Both the position numbers and the translations under genes were made by a program. The notes beneath the pieces are model-generated. The model worked only from the letters and a program-made list of their open reading frames with translations, was not told the DNA's origin and did not search any database. Of a DNA stretch of 64,000 bases, positions 44,990 through 56,120 are shown piece by piece (within the stretch, counting starts at the first letter, position 1; every line of letters starts with the position of its first letter). The DNA lies in contig NC_072805.1 in the NCBI RefSeq assembly GCF_028583425.1, positions 13,030,001-13,094,000 of the forward strand, in the 5' to 3' direction. The stretch comes from Eublepharis macularius. Lineage: Eukaryota > Chordata > Lepidosauria > Squamata > Eublepharidae.

Positions 44990-45600
44990 GTGTTCTTTCG
45001 CACTCTTCACTTTCTTTTTTGCGGTAATCCAGGGTGGACTACTGCAACATGTTGTACGTGGGGCTGCCTTTGAAGACATTCTGGAAATTGAGTTGTTCAG
45101 TGCTACAGCTGGGCTGATGTCCGGAACCCTGGATAATGAGCAGATAAGCCATATGCTTTATGAATGGCACTGGCTTTAAATTTGTTTTCTGATCCCATTC
45201 AAAGTGCTGTTAAAGCCCTACAAGAATTGGGTTCAAGCTATCTGAGGGGATGCATCCTGACCTGCATGAACTTGCCTAGGATCTCAGGTCAGCTGGCTGG
45301 GTTCTGTTAAAGCAACTCTCTTTCTAGGATGAGGTTAGCAGGGACGCAAGAGAGCTTCCTCCGCAGTCCCCACCAGGCTGCAGAACTCCCTTCCACCAGA
45401 GGCGTGGTTGGGACTGTCTGTGTTCTCAATTGCGGGGCGGGGGGGGCGGGGGCGGGGGGAGTGCAGACCTTTCCAAAAGGGCCTTTGAAAGGTGATATTT
45501 TATCTGCTGTTCTGTTTTAGATGTTGGACTTTGCCAGTGTTAAACTTCATTTTATTTATTGGTTTTGATTCTGTAAGCACCTGCTGGATATCCTGCTCTT
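44990..45600 (+). repeat. L2-like LINE fragment
   Basis: 'cagggtggactactgcaaca' encodes the V-D-Y-C-N motif of L2-type ORF2 with LYVGLPLKTF after it. Later 'gcagaactcccttccacca' marks the W-N-x-L-P region. Eroded, with a G-rich tract inside. Confidence 0.65.
45433..45461 (+). repeat. G-rich tract, possible G-quadruplex
   Basis: Four G-runs (4, 8, 5 and 6) separated by single C bases. This meets the usual G3+N1-7 pattern with very short loops. Confidence 0.6.
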
Positions 45601-45649
45601 ACTCTTTTTATTGTTGCCCCTATAGGCTTTGATTTGTTTTGCTTTTAAG

Positions 45650-45840
45650 CAGGGCTTTTTTTTTGCCGGAACACTCTGGAACAGTGTTCTGGCAGTTCTC
45701 AAAACTGCCCCCCCTCCCAGCCATTTCAGGCCCGAAATGGCCTGGAACGGGCCGCTGCCAGGTGTTCCCTCACCTGGCAGTGGCCCAATCCTGGCTGTTC
45801 CAGGCACGAATTGGGCCAAAATTGGCCCAAAATTTCCGAA
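45650..45840. repeat. Cluster of short perfect inverted repeats
   Basis: In a row: gaacact/agtgttc (45669, 45683), ggcagtt/aactgcc (45691, 45703), ccatttc/gaaatgg (45721-45740), ctgccaggtg/cacctggcag (45755, 45771) and ttgggccaa/ttggcccaa (45811, 45822). Probably part of a squamate interspersed element I cannot name. Confidence 0.6.
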
Positions 45841-47913
45841 ATGGGCCCCAAACGGCTGCGAAATGTCCAACGCCCCCCACATTTCAAACAGAGTCCTTGT
45901 CTCCATCGTAACTGTCTCCCAGTTCCTGGGATGGGGGGCCTTGGCCCTAGCTGGGTACGTCCCCTTCCTTCGGTGGTTGGCCTCCTCAGCCCCGCATGTT
46001 GCTGCATTCATACGAGTTTCACAACTTGGTTTCTGTTTTCGACCTCGCATGCTAATTGGATCCATCCTAACAGAGTCTGTGGGTCATCCTCTATCTAGCA
46101 GGTCAGCATTTAGTCCGTTTAGGAAAATTTCAATTTTAACTCCTTCCTGATAGTCATGAACTTTGGTGGCTAATTGCCTAAATTCGGCAGCATACTCTCG
46201 TACGGATTGGGACCCTGCCTTACGGTTCTAAGCTTTGTTCGGGCCCTTTCCCCTTCCAGCGGGTCTTCGAATTGGGCTCTTAAAGCATACACAAAAGCAT
46301 TTAAATCATATAATTCGGGTGCTCCCATTTCATATAAAGTCACATGCCATGCGACTGCAGGGCCCCCTAATCGAGATCCTAAATAGCTCACTCGGCTGTG
46401 TTCAGTTGGAAACAAGTGTCCCCAATCTTGGAAAAATTCCATGGCTTATACTATAAAAAATCCCAAGTCTTCGGGTTTTCCATCAAATCTGTCTTCCAAT
46501 TTAAATCATCCCTGTGGCAGTCCTGCACCGGGAGCTCTGACTCCCTGATGCCCTGCTGGCTGCTGGAGTGGGGCCGCTCTGGGAGGTGGCTGGTTGGGTC
46601 CCTGCGCCATGTAGGGTATGTGCTATGCTACATTTGCTCCATACACAATGGGGACTGCTTGGGTCACCACTCTGTGAGGTAGTTGGAGCGGTTGTGCTTG
46701 GCCTCTCGACACTCTTTGAGGGGGGTATACTGTGGGGCCTCCTGGCGGCGGATGGCCCATTTGTAATCCTGTCTCCATTGGGATGACGATAGGGGCTCCC
46801 TGTGGTTGGGCGCTTTGGGGCACTCTCATCCCTGTGGCAGCAAACGATGCCCCTGCACTTATTACAGCAGGCGGGATGCTCACTGGCTGTGTTCCCACTT
46901 GCTGGACACCCACTTTTCCTTGGGGTGGTAAATTTGGAACTGTCACTACTGTGGGGGGTGGAATTTGACTTGGTAAGCTCCTCCGTATTCTCATCCCTGA
47001 AGTGGCGATTGGTGCGCCTGTGCTAGTCGCGGTTGCTGGGATGATTAATGGTTGCCTCCCCCCCCCCGTATGCCCCCCACCCCCCGGGGTGGTTTATTAG
47101 AGGCAATTACTATGGAGGCTGAACAGAACTCTCTCTCCCTGCTCCAGTTACAGTTGGGACCCGCGTAACTGGGAGGATTACTTGAGCTTCCACTGAAGGT
47201 GCGGAAGTTACTAAAAGCAGCCTTCTCCTTTCCGAAGGTGTTAGCCCCACAACGTTGATTGGTTCCTGGCCAATCTGTGCAGCTCTCCCTCGCTCCCTCG
47301 GCAGCAGCTGCTGTAAGGAAGTCTCTGGCTTTGATTCTCCGCGCTCCTCATGCGGGTCCATAGTCGGTCCCATCGGCAGGCTCATCATTTGGTTTACTGG
47401 CTGGGCGGTTTGCCCCAATTCCTCTCTCATCATGGCCACTTGGGCTTTGACGGCCTTGTACCTCTCTTCCACCTCTCTTTGGTTGCAGCGTCTGGCCCCC
47501 GGACGGGTCTGCTGGCCCGGCCACACTCCAGTCCATGGTGTAGGTACCGCCGTTACCAATGTAACCCGGGAAACCCTGCCTGGTGCCGGGGTAATCCAGG
47601 CCCCCACCCTTGTATTTGTAAATCCTCCAACACCGATTGTGTTGCCTTTTCCATTGGCACGGGTAACTGCGGCGTCTGGCCCCAATCCTGGTTATTTGGC
47701 CCAGCCACAGTTCCCATTTCACACGCGTCCAAGGGATCTGTCCCTGTTTCAACTGTACGGCCACGATACTCCTCGACATTGCCCGGGGGTAATCCAGGGT
47801 CCCCCGGTATTTGTAAATCCACTTGGGTTAGGGTACATTGGGCATCCACAGCACCTCTCATCCAACCCCTGGTAAGTCCTGTTAACGCCAACAGGTCGTA
47901 TCTCATCACCTGG

Positions 47914-48423
47914 TGTCAGGCTATGGATGACAGGATAGAGCAGACAGATCTCTGGCCCATTTGCAGTAAGACACAAGTACTTAGTCAAATGGCTTTTATT
48001 CAGAAATCAGATCATGTCCATATGCAGGTCCATAGAACTACTTAGAAGCAAGGCAGGCATCTAAGCAGCATGAGCAGAAGTTGACAGGAATGACATCATA
48101 TGAGAGAAACTTCTCTCTTACCATTCTAGTTTATGCCTTTCTCCCCCCTCACAACTGTAAACAATACTTTGGTGCTTTCTTGGTGTGAGAACATTTCACA
48201 TATTTGTGATACCACGATGAGTTACTAGGAAGCAAGACACAGCACTGTCTGGGAGTGAGCACAAGGTCATAAACACTGGAAGCTGTTATAGTTCAACAGA
48301 TGAACACCTGTGAAAGCCTGAGCATAGTTATGACACTAGCAAAGTGATATTGAGCTATAGCTAGATACACTGTGTTCAGCAGAACAGAATCAAAATTGGC
48401 ATGGATGGGGCTCAGACATGACA
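47914..48423 (-). mobile_element. Solo LTR nested in the gag fossil, 5-bp TSD
   Basis: 510 bp from tgtcaggc to catgaca (inverted tgtca/tgaca ends). cctgg is duplicated at 47909-47913 and 48424-48428. It is clearly related to the LTR at 49225-49767, so a member of the family jumped into an older relative and later lost its interior. Confidence 0.8.
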
Positions 48424-49224
48424 CCTGGAGCTGTTCATTGAGGTAATCCAAACAATCCTCTCCTCTTAAATCCGTCCCATCATCTGGCTCTGGTGAATCT
48501 CGGGTGAGGAACAAGCTCCCTTGGCAAGTGCTTTTCCATTGCCTGTGAACCTTTCAAGACTCAGGGTCTCCCCCTCCTTTTTGAGGGAGATCCGGAGGGG
48601 GCTCCAAACCCCACGGCAAATAATTATCTCTCTGCAGTGGGGAGCTTACGTAATGTCTCAGCTCAGCATCCCACCACAGATCCGGTCCACTTGCGGCTAT
48701 ATCCGCTACTTCCCTTTCGAACGTGTTTTGGGATGTCCTGAACAAAGAGTCCCCCATGGGCTCTATCCCCGATTCGTCCTCAGGAATGGAGGTCAGTTGC
48801 GGTACCATCGAGACGTCGGTCACCCCTGTCTCATTTGGGCAGCGTCCAAACAGAGCTCCTCCTCACTTTCTCCTCCTGGGGTCGGGGCTCCCATTGTCTG
48901 GGAGCTGGTAAAGTTGTCCATGTAAGATGGGTAACCCCCCTTTGGGGGATTGCCCCCAGTTCTGGATACATGGGGGAGGGTTCCTGCAGCTCCAAGTCCC
49001 CTCATCTCAACTGTAGTAGAGTCCATTCGGTAGTCCAGTCTCGGTTGAGTCACAGGCACCAGCTCTCCTCCGGGAGTTGCACCTGGTCCCAGTTGCAAGT
49101 CTGGGTTGCTGGTTGGGTCCTCTGGCTCCATAGTCCCCGGGTCTGGCTCTGACGACGTGAAGCCGGTGGCCATTCTCCAGAGATAACACGTACAGAGGAA
49201 AATAAAGAAGGATTCCTGTCAAAA

Positions 49225-49767
49225 TGTCTGGCTATGGATGACAGGCTATGGCAGATAGACCCCTGTACCCTCACAGCAAGAATCCAAGTTCTTGGTTAAA
49301 AGGTTTTATTCAGGAATCAGATCATTTCCACAGATATGTCCATAGGATTACTCAGAAGTAAGGTAAGCATCTAAGCAGCAACAGCAAGTTGACGGGAATA
49401 CTCATGACGTGTGAAAATAATTCTATTATAGAGCACAATTACACTTTCCCCCCTCCCAGCCATAAACATAACTTTTGGCGCAAGATTGCCCTGGGAGCTC
49501 CTCGCATAGTTTACATATCAAGTCTAGACACTAGGAAAGTACAAAAGTTGAAACACAGTAAGTCATGAGAATGAACGGTTACAAGGTCAGAAGCCCTGGG
49601 AGCTTCGAAGGAACGAGATAAGGCACCTGCAGCTTCATTAGGCCTGTGAAAGCGATGCAGTTATGACATTGGCAATGTGACATCGAGGTACAGCAACAGC
49701 AATGGTTAAAATACCAGGTCAGCATTAGACAATGGCATGGCATGGATGTATGGGTACAGACATGACA
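49225..49767 (-). mobile_element. 5' LTR of the Gypsy-type fossil
   Basis: 543 bp from tgtctggc to catgaca. It shares 'ggttttattcaggaatcag' and 'atgtccataggattactcag' with the copies at 47914 and (reversed) 35520. Internal gag-like sequence follows on its low-coordinate side. Confidence 0.8.
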
Positions 49768-50439
49768 CTGAAGCTCTCGTTTTCTCCAAGGGAACCGATC
49801 TCTGTAATCTGGAGATGGCTTGTAATTCTGGGAGAACCTGGAGGATGGCAACCCTACTCTGGCTCCTGCGGTAGTCATTTTGTGGTTGCACCCATCAAAT
49901 GGTGTTAGAATGCCAAAGGTGCCCACAGAAAAATTGGGGACCCCTGGCCTGGACAGCTGAAGGACTGCTTGTTTCATTTGGGCAGCCCATTCTTGGGGGG
50001 AGGGTTTCTGCTTTGGCTGTCACTAGGGTGGCTAAGGGACAGCCCCGCTCAGGAGAGGGAGGGGCTGTGCCACTCATCGGCATCTTGGCTCATTTCTTGT
50101 CAGGTGCACTTCTATAGCGGGTAGGGGTTACCCCTCCATTGAAGCACTTGCTGCTGCTGGCAACCCCTGCATTCATTCACTAGGCATTACTACGCTGGCT
50201 GCCGGGCAGCAGTGGATAGCACATCCTGCAGGAGGCGGTCCCAGGGTCATGTTTCAAGCCTGATCTGCTTGTAGGAGGAGGCAATTTGCTCGTAGTGGTG
50301 AGTGGTCACCTGCCTCATGTGAGTGGAGAGAAGATGGGGCTTTACGCCTGTTACCAGTAGAGGGCTTTGGAATCCAGTGTAATGGCCTTTCCTAGCACTG
50401 TTGTTGGTTAATGTGTGTGGAGGTTATATTTGATCATCT

Positions 50440-50865
50440 TAGCCCTTTTGGTCCCGGCTCTGACCTGGTGGAACTCTCTGTCTAGCGGGACCAGGGCCCA
50501 GCAGAGTTTGCTGTCTTTTTGCGGGGCTTGTAAGACAGAAATACTCCGCCAGGCATATGGCTGAGGCTAGGCCAGGCCTCCTCCGGCCTTGGAGGGGGAG
50601 GAGGAGGAGGAGGAGGAGGTGAACGACTTAAACCTCCCCATCAGATCTGTCCGCTACCCTGTTTTTAATTAGTTAAGCAGTGATTGTCACCGTCTGGGAA
50701 ATTATACAACCTCAGTAAATTATAATAAACAATGTTTTAAGTGATTTTTATAATGTTTTTAATGATTGTATGTAATTATGTTACTGTGTTTTTAAATGAT
50801 GTAATCTGCCCTGAGCCCGCTTGCAGAGAGGGCGGAATAGAAATCCAATAAAATATTTTTTAAAA
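50440..50865 (+). repeat. L2-like LINE 3' end
   Basis: Sense copy: 'ttggtcccggctctgacctg', 'gccaggcatatggctgaggc', and a tail 'tgccctgagcccgcttgcag' ... gaaatccaataaaat. A (gga)n tract lies at 50584-50620. Confidence 0.7.
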
Positions 50866-52029
50866 AATCATGTGATAGGCTGTGGGAGGCTTTTCCTTGC
50901 AGTGTGGCCCTGCCTCCTGGTCAAGAGAAGGAGCTACCAACCCGCAGGACATCATGGTTGAAGTCGGTATTTAATGCTCATGTGTTTGGTCTGACTCTTA
51001 ACTCTGGAACTGCTATACTATGCTGATTCTATATCTGGCTCTACAAATGAACAGGAAGGGGAATCATCAGTCATTGCAAACTTTGGAAAGGAGAAGGGTG
51101 TCATTGAGCTCCATCCTCCATGAGTGCTAGAATCTTGTTTTTTTTCCCCCTAGGAGTATCAAGTTGTGTGTGTGTGTTCTCAGCATGGAATTTTCATAGC
51201 TGCCTTTTGGGGGGGGGGCGTGGAGGGAGGCACTGCTCTTTACAGTCTTTGTTATAATGCCACTCCTTGCAGTCTTGCTGTCTCTGGCGAACGTGCGCAA
51301 TGAGCTCATGCTCTGCATCCTAGCATTGGCTCACAGTGAACACAGCTGGAGCCAGATTCAGTGCCTTGGGTATGTTGTTGATCCGCTCTGTCTGGGAGAC
51401 AGCGTGGGCGGAGTTGCTTCTGCAGAGTTGGCCCAGCAACTGCGGAGCTGTGCTTTAGATCAAGTGGATGGCTTTCTCTTTCCTTCCCTGTGGAGTATCT
51501 AAAAATAGCCATATAGTTATGGCATGTATCCTAAAGACTATCATGGCCCCTGTAAGTGAAATCCAGGCTCAGCTTTCTGTGTCAAATACTTGGAAGGTTT
51601 GGAAGGAAGTCCATCCAAATGTATCTATTTTTTTGTCAAATAGCTATTTTAGATTTTAGAATGCTCGTAACTGCGCAGTTCTTTTTTGAAAAAGAGATAA
51701 TGTGGCAGGTTGCTTTAAGTGGATGGCCATATTGGCAGTTAGTTGCAGAATACATGCTGAGAAGATGCTTGCAATATTGCATTCCCTTCATGTTCAGACA
51801 TAACAAGCCCGTCACCTCTTATGGCCAGAAAGAAGCACACAATGTCGCTCTGTCCTTTGGTGCCTTCCCAGGAGCATCTAACTGGCTGTGCTGCTAGAAG
51901 GCAGAGTGCTGGGCTTGAGGGCCCACGGTTCGTCCCTGTATGGATTTCCTGTGTTCTTTAACATAGTCCAGTAACATTTGACAAATAAGTCTGTACCTGC
52001 ACTTCCTAGTAAGAGACAAGCCTCCTATT

Positions 52030-52270
52030 ATAGTGAGGAGTCCAGTAGCACCTTTAAGACTAACCAACTTTATTGTAACATAAGCTTTCGAGAACCACAG
52101 CCCTCTTCGTCAGATGCATCTTTGTCAGATCTTTGTCAGATGCATCTGACAAAGAGAGCTGTGGTTCTCGAAAGCTTATGCTACAATAAAGTTGGTTAGT
52201 CTTAAAGGTGCTACTGGACTCTACTATTTTTGTGACTACAGACGAACACGGCTAACTCTTCTGGATCTAA
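52030..52270. mobile_element. Penelope-like foldback with about 11-bp TSD
   Basis: Arm 'agtccagtagcacctttaag' mirrored by cttaaaggtgctactggact, with a short repeated gatctttgtcagat at the centre. The right outer end reads gacgaacacggctaactctt. The flanks agcctcctatt (52019-52029) and agcatcctatt (52271-52281) differ at one base. The left arm keeps the hammerhead-like core on the - strand; the right arm core is altered (CTGACAA). Confidence 0.7.
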
Positions 52271-52344
52271 AGCATCCTATTGTTGCCATCAGTCCTCCAA
52301 TTTCTTGGCCTTTCTCTTTTCCTTCTGAAAAGCCATTCTCTGCC

Positions 52345-52582
52345 AGTTGCATGAGATCTTTATTTTTATTTTACTTCATTTGTCCCTTATCTTTCCAAAG
52401 TGTCTTACGTTGTTCGCCTCTCCTGCATTTTATCCTCACAACAGCCCTGTAAGGTAGGCTAGGCTGAGTTGGTGTGACTGGCCTAGTCACCCAGCAGGCT
52501 TCCATGGCAGAGTTGGGGAACTGAACCTGAGTCTCCCAAATCCTAGTCTGGCACTCTAACCACTACACCACATGGCTTTCCA
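52345..52582 (-). repeat. tRNA-derived SINE (antisense)
   Basis: 'tttatcctcacaacagccct', 'aggctaggctgagttggtgt', 'cctgagtctcccaaatccta' and 'ctaaccactacaccacatgg': body, B box and head in reversed order. It lies directly after the Penelope-like copy. Confidence 0.75.
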
Positions 52583-54319
52583 GAAAATTAGTTCAAGACC
52601 AATGGCAAGCTGTGACCACTATTTCTTTAACGATGAAGGTGATGTTTCTCATAGCTGTATCTTTGGCAGAATGGGTGAATGACCTCTGCATTCTATGATC
52701 AGACCCTCCCTGCCTTCTTTTTCATAGATAGAGTTGTCTGACCACATGCTTGCTGCTCTAGGCTCCAGTCCCCATATGGACAAGGAACTTGTTTTGCATA
52801 CATTCTTCCTGAACCCTTGATCAAATATGGAGAGAGTGCTGCCTTCCATTAGCTTAAAAAAACTTGCTGGGAAAGTAGCTGCCTCCACAGTCTTCAGTAA
52901 GACTATGCCTCTTTCAGAGCGAGCAGAAATGCCTTGGAAGTGTTGCAGTAATATAGATTAAACAGCACATTGTACTAAGCAATGTAAAGCAATACACGTG
53001 TATTCTAAGTGAACTGCTGCACTTTGTATGGACTGTATTGAATTTTTTGACAGGATGTTGCGTAAGTAACACAGGTGTGCTTTCATCTTTGACAGCCAAT
53101 TAAAAATAGTGGATTCTTATCTAGAGAACATTAATCGCAGAATGGACCAATGGTGATCTACCAACTTAACTCTGTTATTTCTCACAGATTTATAGTTTTG
53201 TTTTGCAAGTTGGATATAACGTTACTTTTTGGCTAATTAAAAAGGTTATACAATAGAAAATATGAATATTTAATTAAGCATCAAATCAATCATAGTTTGT
53301 TTATGCTATCACATGAAAAAGTCTTTAGATATTTGCATAAGAACCTATAAAACATGCAAATTCAGATAGTATGTTAGAGTTCTGATTGGAAGAAATCTCA
53401 TGAGAATCTAGATGAGACTCTTATCTTTGTATTTGTATGCTATGGGTGTCTTAATGCATTTTGTAGAAACATGATTGTTTTAAACTTAAAGTTAATTAGG
53501 AAATGTTAGCAAACCTCATTCTTACGCTTTTCTGTGTCCTATTTTTGTAGGATTTATATTAATGATCATATATATTTTAATATCTTGCTTCTTCAAAAGA
53601 CTAGTGTGTAGTTTCAGTAAAAAGGAAATAGAGACTCTAGAAGGTGTCTGTGTACTTTGATGAGAAAAAGCAAAGCAAGAAGGACCCTATAAATAATGTA
53701 CTGATAAGCAGAACTAGTTGAAAGTGCAGTCTCTGTTTGACGGGTCTTACTAATTGCTGAAAGCTACACAGGAGTAAAGATAAATCTTTCTTTTGGGATG
53801 GTGGGAGCTTAGTGAAGACACGGGTAAAAATCTGTTATAGAAGGGAATACAGCCTTTGGCAGAGCAGTGTTTGAGGCTGTCTTCTTGTGAGCTTACCTGT
53901 TTCCATCTCCAGGTAATGTCAGTTACCTTTCTCCATAGTGGTCTTGCTTACCTGTCCTCCCCCACAATAGGTGTGTTTGGCCTACTGTCTCATTCTAGGG
54001 AAGAATGGGAGGGCGTGGCTCTGCTACTTTAAGCCTGCATGCTGGCACTCTGTGCTCTGGGTGTGCAGAACTGGTGCTTAAAATTTTAACTTTAGAAACC
54101 CATAGTATGACTGCACAGGTGCCCACTCATAGAACAGGCAAGTTAGCTATCTGTTCTTAAACATTTCAAATACAAAAGGATAGGAAAGGACTGATAATAT
54201 CCCTGCTTAGTTCTTTGGGAAAGGAGGAATCCAAAGATTTTTCAGGGTGATCTCTTGATCTTGTTGCATCTTCAAAATGACAAGAAAGTTACATCTTGAA
54301 AATTCTAATGAGGTGGCCA

Positions 54320-54520
54320 TCCGTGTGTGTTCAAAACTGGATAGACTGAACATGATTTAAACTACCTTGAGGTCTGTGTATTTTAATGTACAATTAATGG
54401 AAACCAGGTATTCAGAAGGTAAATGAAATTTAAACAGAGATAAGAAAAACTAGTAGTAGCTCAGTAAAAGTGTGTGTCCATACACAAAGTGTATCTCTAT
54501 ACGCACACTCGTCCACACAC
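54320..54520 (+). repeat. Repeat unit R1, copy 1
   Basis: A segment running from gtgtgtgttcaaaactgg through aaaccaggtattcagaag and agtagtagctcagtaaaa to the ca-rich end. It recurs at 55803-55990 in the same orientation. Family unknown. Confidence 0.7.
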
Positions 54521-55399
54521 ATGCTCACATGTGTGCATCATAAGCAATAAGTACCTGTCTATTTTGGAAATGTGCTATTACTTACAACTTAATATTCTTA
54601 ACATTATCTCATGCTATCCTCAGACTCCCCCATCTTGTATTTCTTGTTCTGTTTTCTTCCATGTGGCCCTTCCCAGGCCTTCATGGCTGTAGTGAATGCT
54701 GTGGGGCTGTCCCAGAACACCTTAGTGACCACTCATGCAGCAAGTCATAATCTCTATTTTTGCTAGGTTAATCAAATGCTAGATGATACTGGAAAAAAAA
54801 TTCTACACTTCCTTTGTCTCAGATCAGCCATTACCTGAAAGACTCAGATAGCTTCCCGAGAGCCCACCGTGAGTTGATTCTCCTATTAAAATGGTAGTTA
54901 ATCTGTTAGAACATAGGAGTGATCTGAATCAATTATACGATTACTCCCAGATGCCCTCTTCAACCCCCCAGAGTCCATTCTCCTGGATTTACTGGGGAAT
55001 TTAACAGAATGAACCGGGCAGGCAAACTGCTTGGTTGTATTAGTTTCACGTTGTCCTTCACTGGCGCCCAACTTGAAACTAATACAATCAAATACTAATA
55101 ACTAATAATAATAATACAGCCAAACACTAATATAATCCTTGTCTGTCTGTCTGTCTCTCTCAGGTGTTTTTTGTGATTGTGATGGCAAAACGTCTGCATT
55201 CTGCAACCATTGCAGCTGTGCAGGGACTTTCAGCTGAACTGCTCCAAGTTATGAAACACGTTTACATCTGACCAGGCCCTGTCTCTTATTGGCTGCGACA
55301 ATATTGCAGCTCACTGAGACATTTGCTAAGCGTTGTGCAGACAGAAATCGCTCACATCTGTTGTGACTTGGACGTCACTGGGTTTGTCAGTTGAATTTT

Positions 55400-55615
55400 G
55401 GATTGTTGCTGGAAATCAGACTCGTTGCCTTTGCTTGAGTGATTTTCAGTTATGGAATCCCAGTTCTGGAGGCAGGTTGCGTTGGCATGATACTTGTTTT
55501 AATCTTGCTGAAGGACAGTTACATTGTGTTTGTGTCCTTGCAACTTCTTGTTGCATTGTTGGCTGCCTTGAGCATGAGGAGATAAGGTGGGACATAAATA
55601 TTTGAAATAAATAAG
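55400..55615 (+). repeat. L2-like LINE 3' tail
   Basis: 'gttggctgccttgagcatga' ... aaggtgggacataaatattt and an aaataaataag end is the usual 3' tail. The upstream part is weak. Confidence 0.5.
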
Positions 55616-55802
55616 TAAGCATATCAATATTAGAGCCCTGCCCTTCCTGGCTAGTGACATATTTAATTATTCAAGGAATTTATATCCTGACATTCTACAA
55701 ATATGTGCTCAAAGTAGTTTACCAAAGGAATCCCTACTACAATATTAAAATGACAGTATTAACTATCTGAGGCTTTTAGATAAAGTTGTAAGAATCTAAA
55801 GC

Positions 55803-55990
55803 GGTGTGTGTTCAAAATCGGATAGGCCGAACATTATTTAAACATCCTTGATGCCTGTTTTTTAATGTATAATTAATGTAAACCAGGTATTCAGAAGCTA
55901 AATGAAATTAAAGATAAGAAAAACTGGTAGTAGCTCAGCAAAATTGCGTCTCTCTGTACACAAAGCATGTCTGTACACACACGGGTGTGT
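55803..55990 (+). repeat. Repeat unit R1, copy 2
   Basis: Direct copy of 54320-54520, with scattered differences (gtgtgtgttcaaaatcgg, taaaccaggtattcagaagc, ggtagtagctcagcaaaa). Confidence 0.7.
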
Positions 55991-56029
55991 GGGTGCGCAT
56001 GCACACACGGGGCTGATCTCCCCTAGCTT

Positions 56030-56120
56030 GCTTATTTATTTATTTGTTTGTTTATGGCTTTTATTCCGTCCTCCCCACATTTCCAGCAGGCTCAGGGCGG
56101 TTTACAGACACATAGAGGTT
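56030..56120 (-). repeat. L2-like LINE 3' tail (antisense)
   Basis: tttatttatttgtttgttta, then 'ttattccgtcctccccacat' and 'ggctcagggcggtttacaga'. The LINE body would continue to about 56600, but I cannot confirm it. Confidence 0.5.

Larger units (their letters stand above)
45880..49767 (-). mobile_element. Ty3/Gypsy-type LTR retrotransposon fossil: 5' LTR plus gag region
   Basis: On the - strand: an LTR at 49767-49225, a gag-like region beginning MATGFTSSEPDPGTMEPEDP just after it, Pro/Gln-rich pieces, and a capsid-type segment near 46442-46170 (HSRVSYLGSRLGGPAVAWHV, ALRAQFEDPLEGERARTKLR) typical of retrotransposon gag. No pol or 3' LTR was seen, so the element is 5' only. It is broken in many places. 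A solo LTR of the same family sits inside it at 47914-48423. Confidence 0.75.

Noticed and set aside
47350-48045. 231-codon + strand frame near the Gypsy-type fossil
   Set aside because: It is the antisense shadow of the gag region and runs into the nested LTR.
51257-51502. 81-codon + strand frame with a hydrophobic start
   Set aside because: Considered as VAC14 exon 14, but it shares no sequence with the expected segment and has no suitable splice borders.
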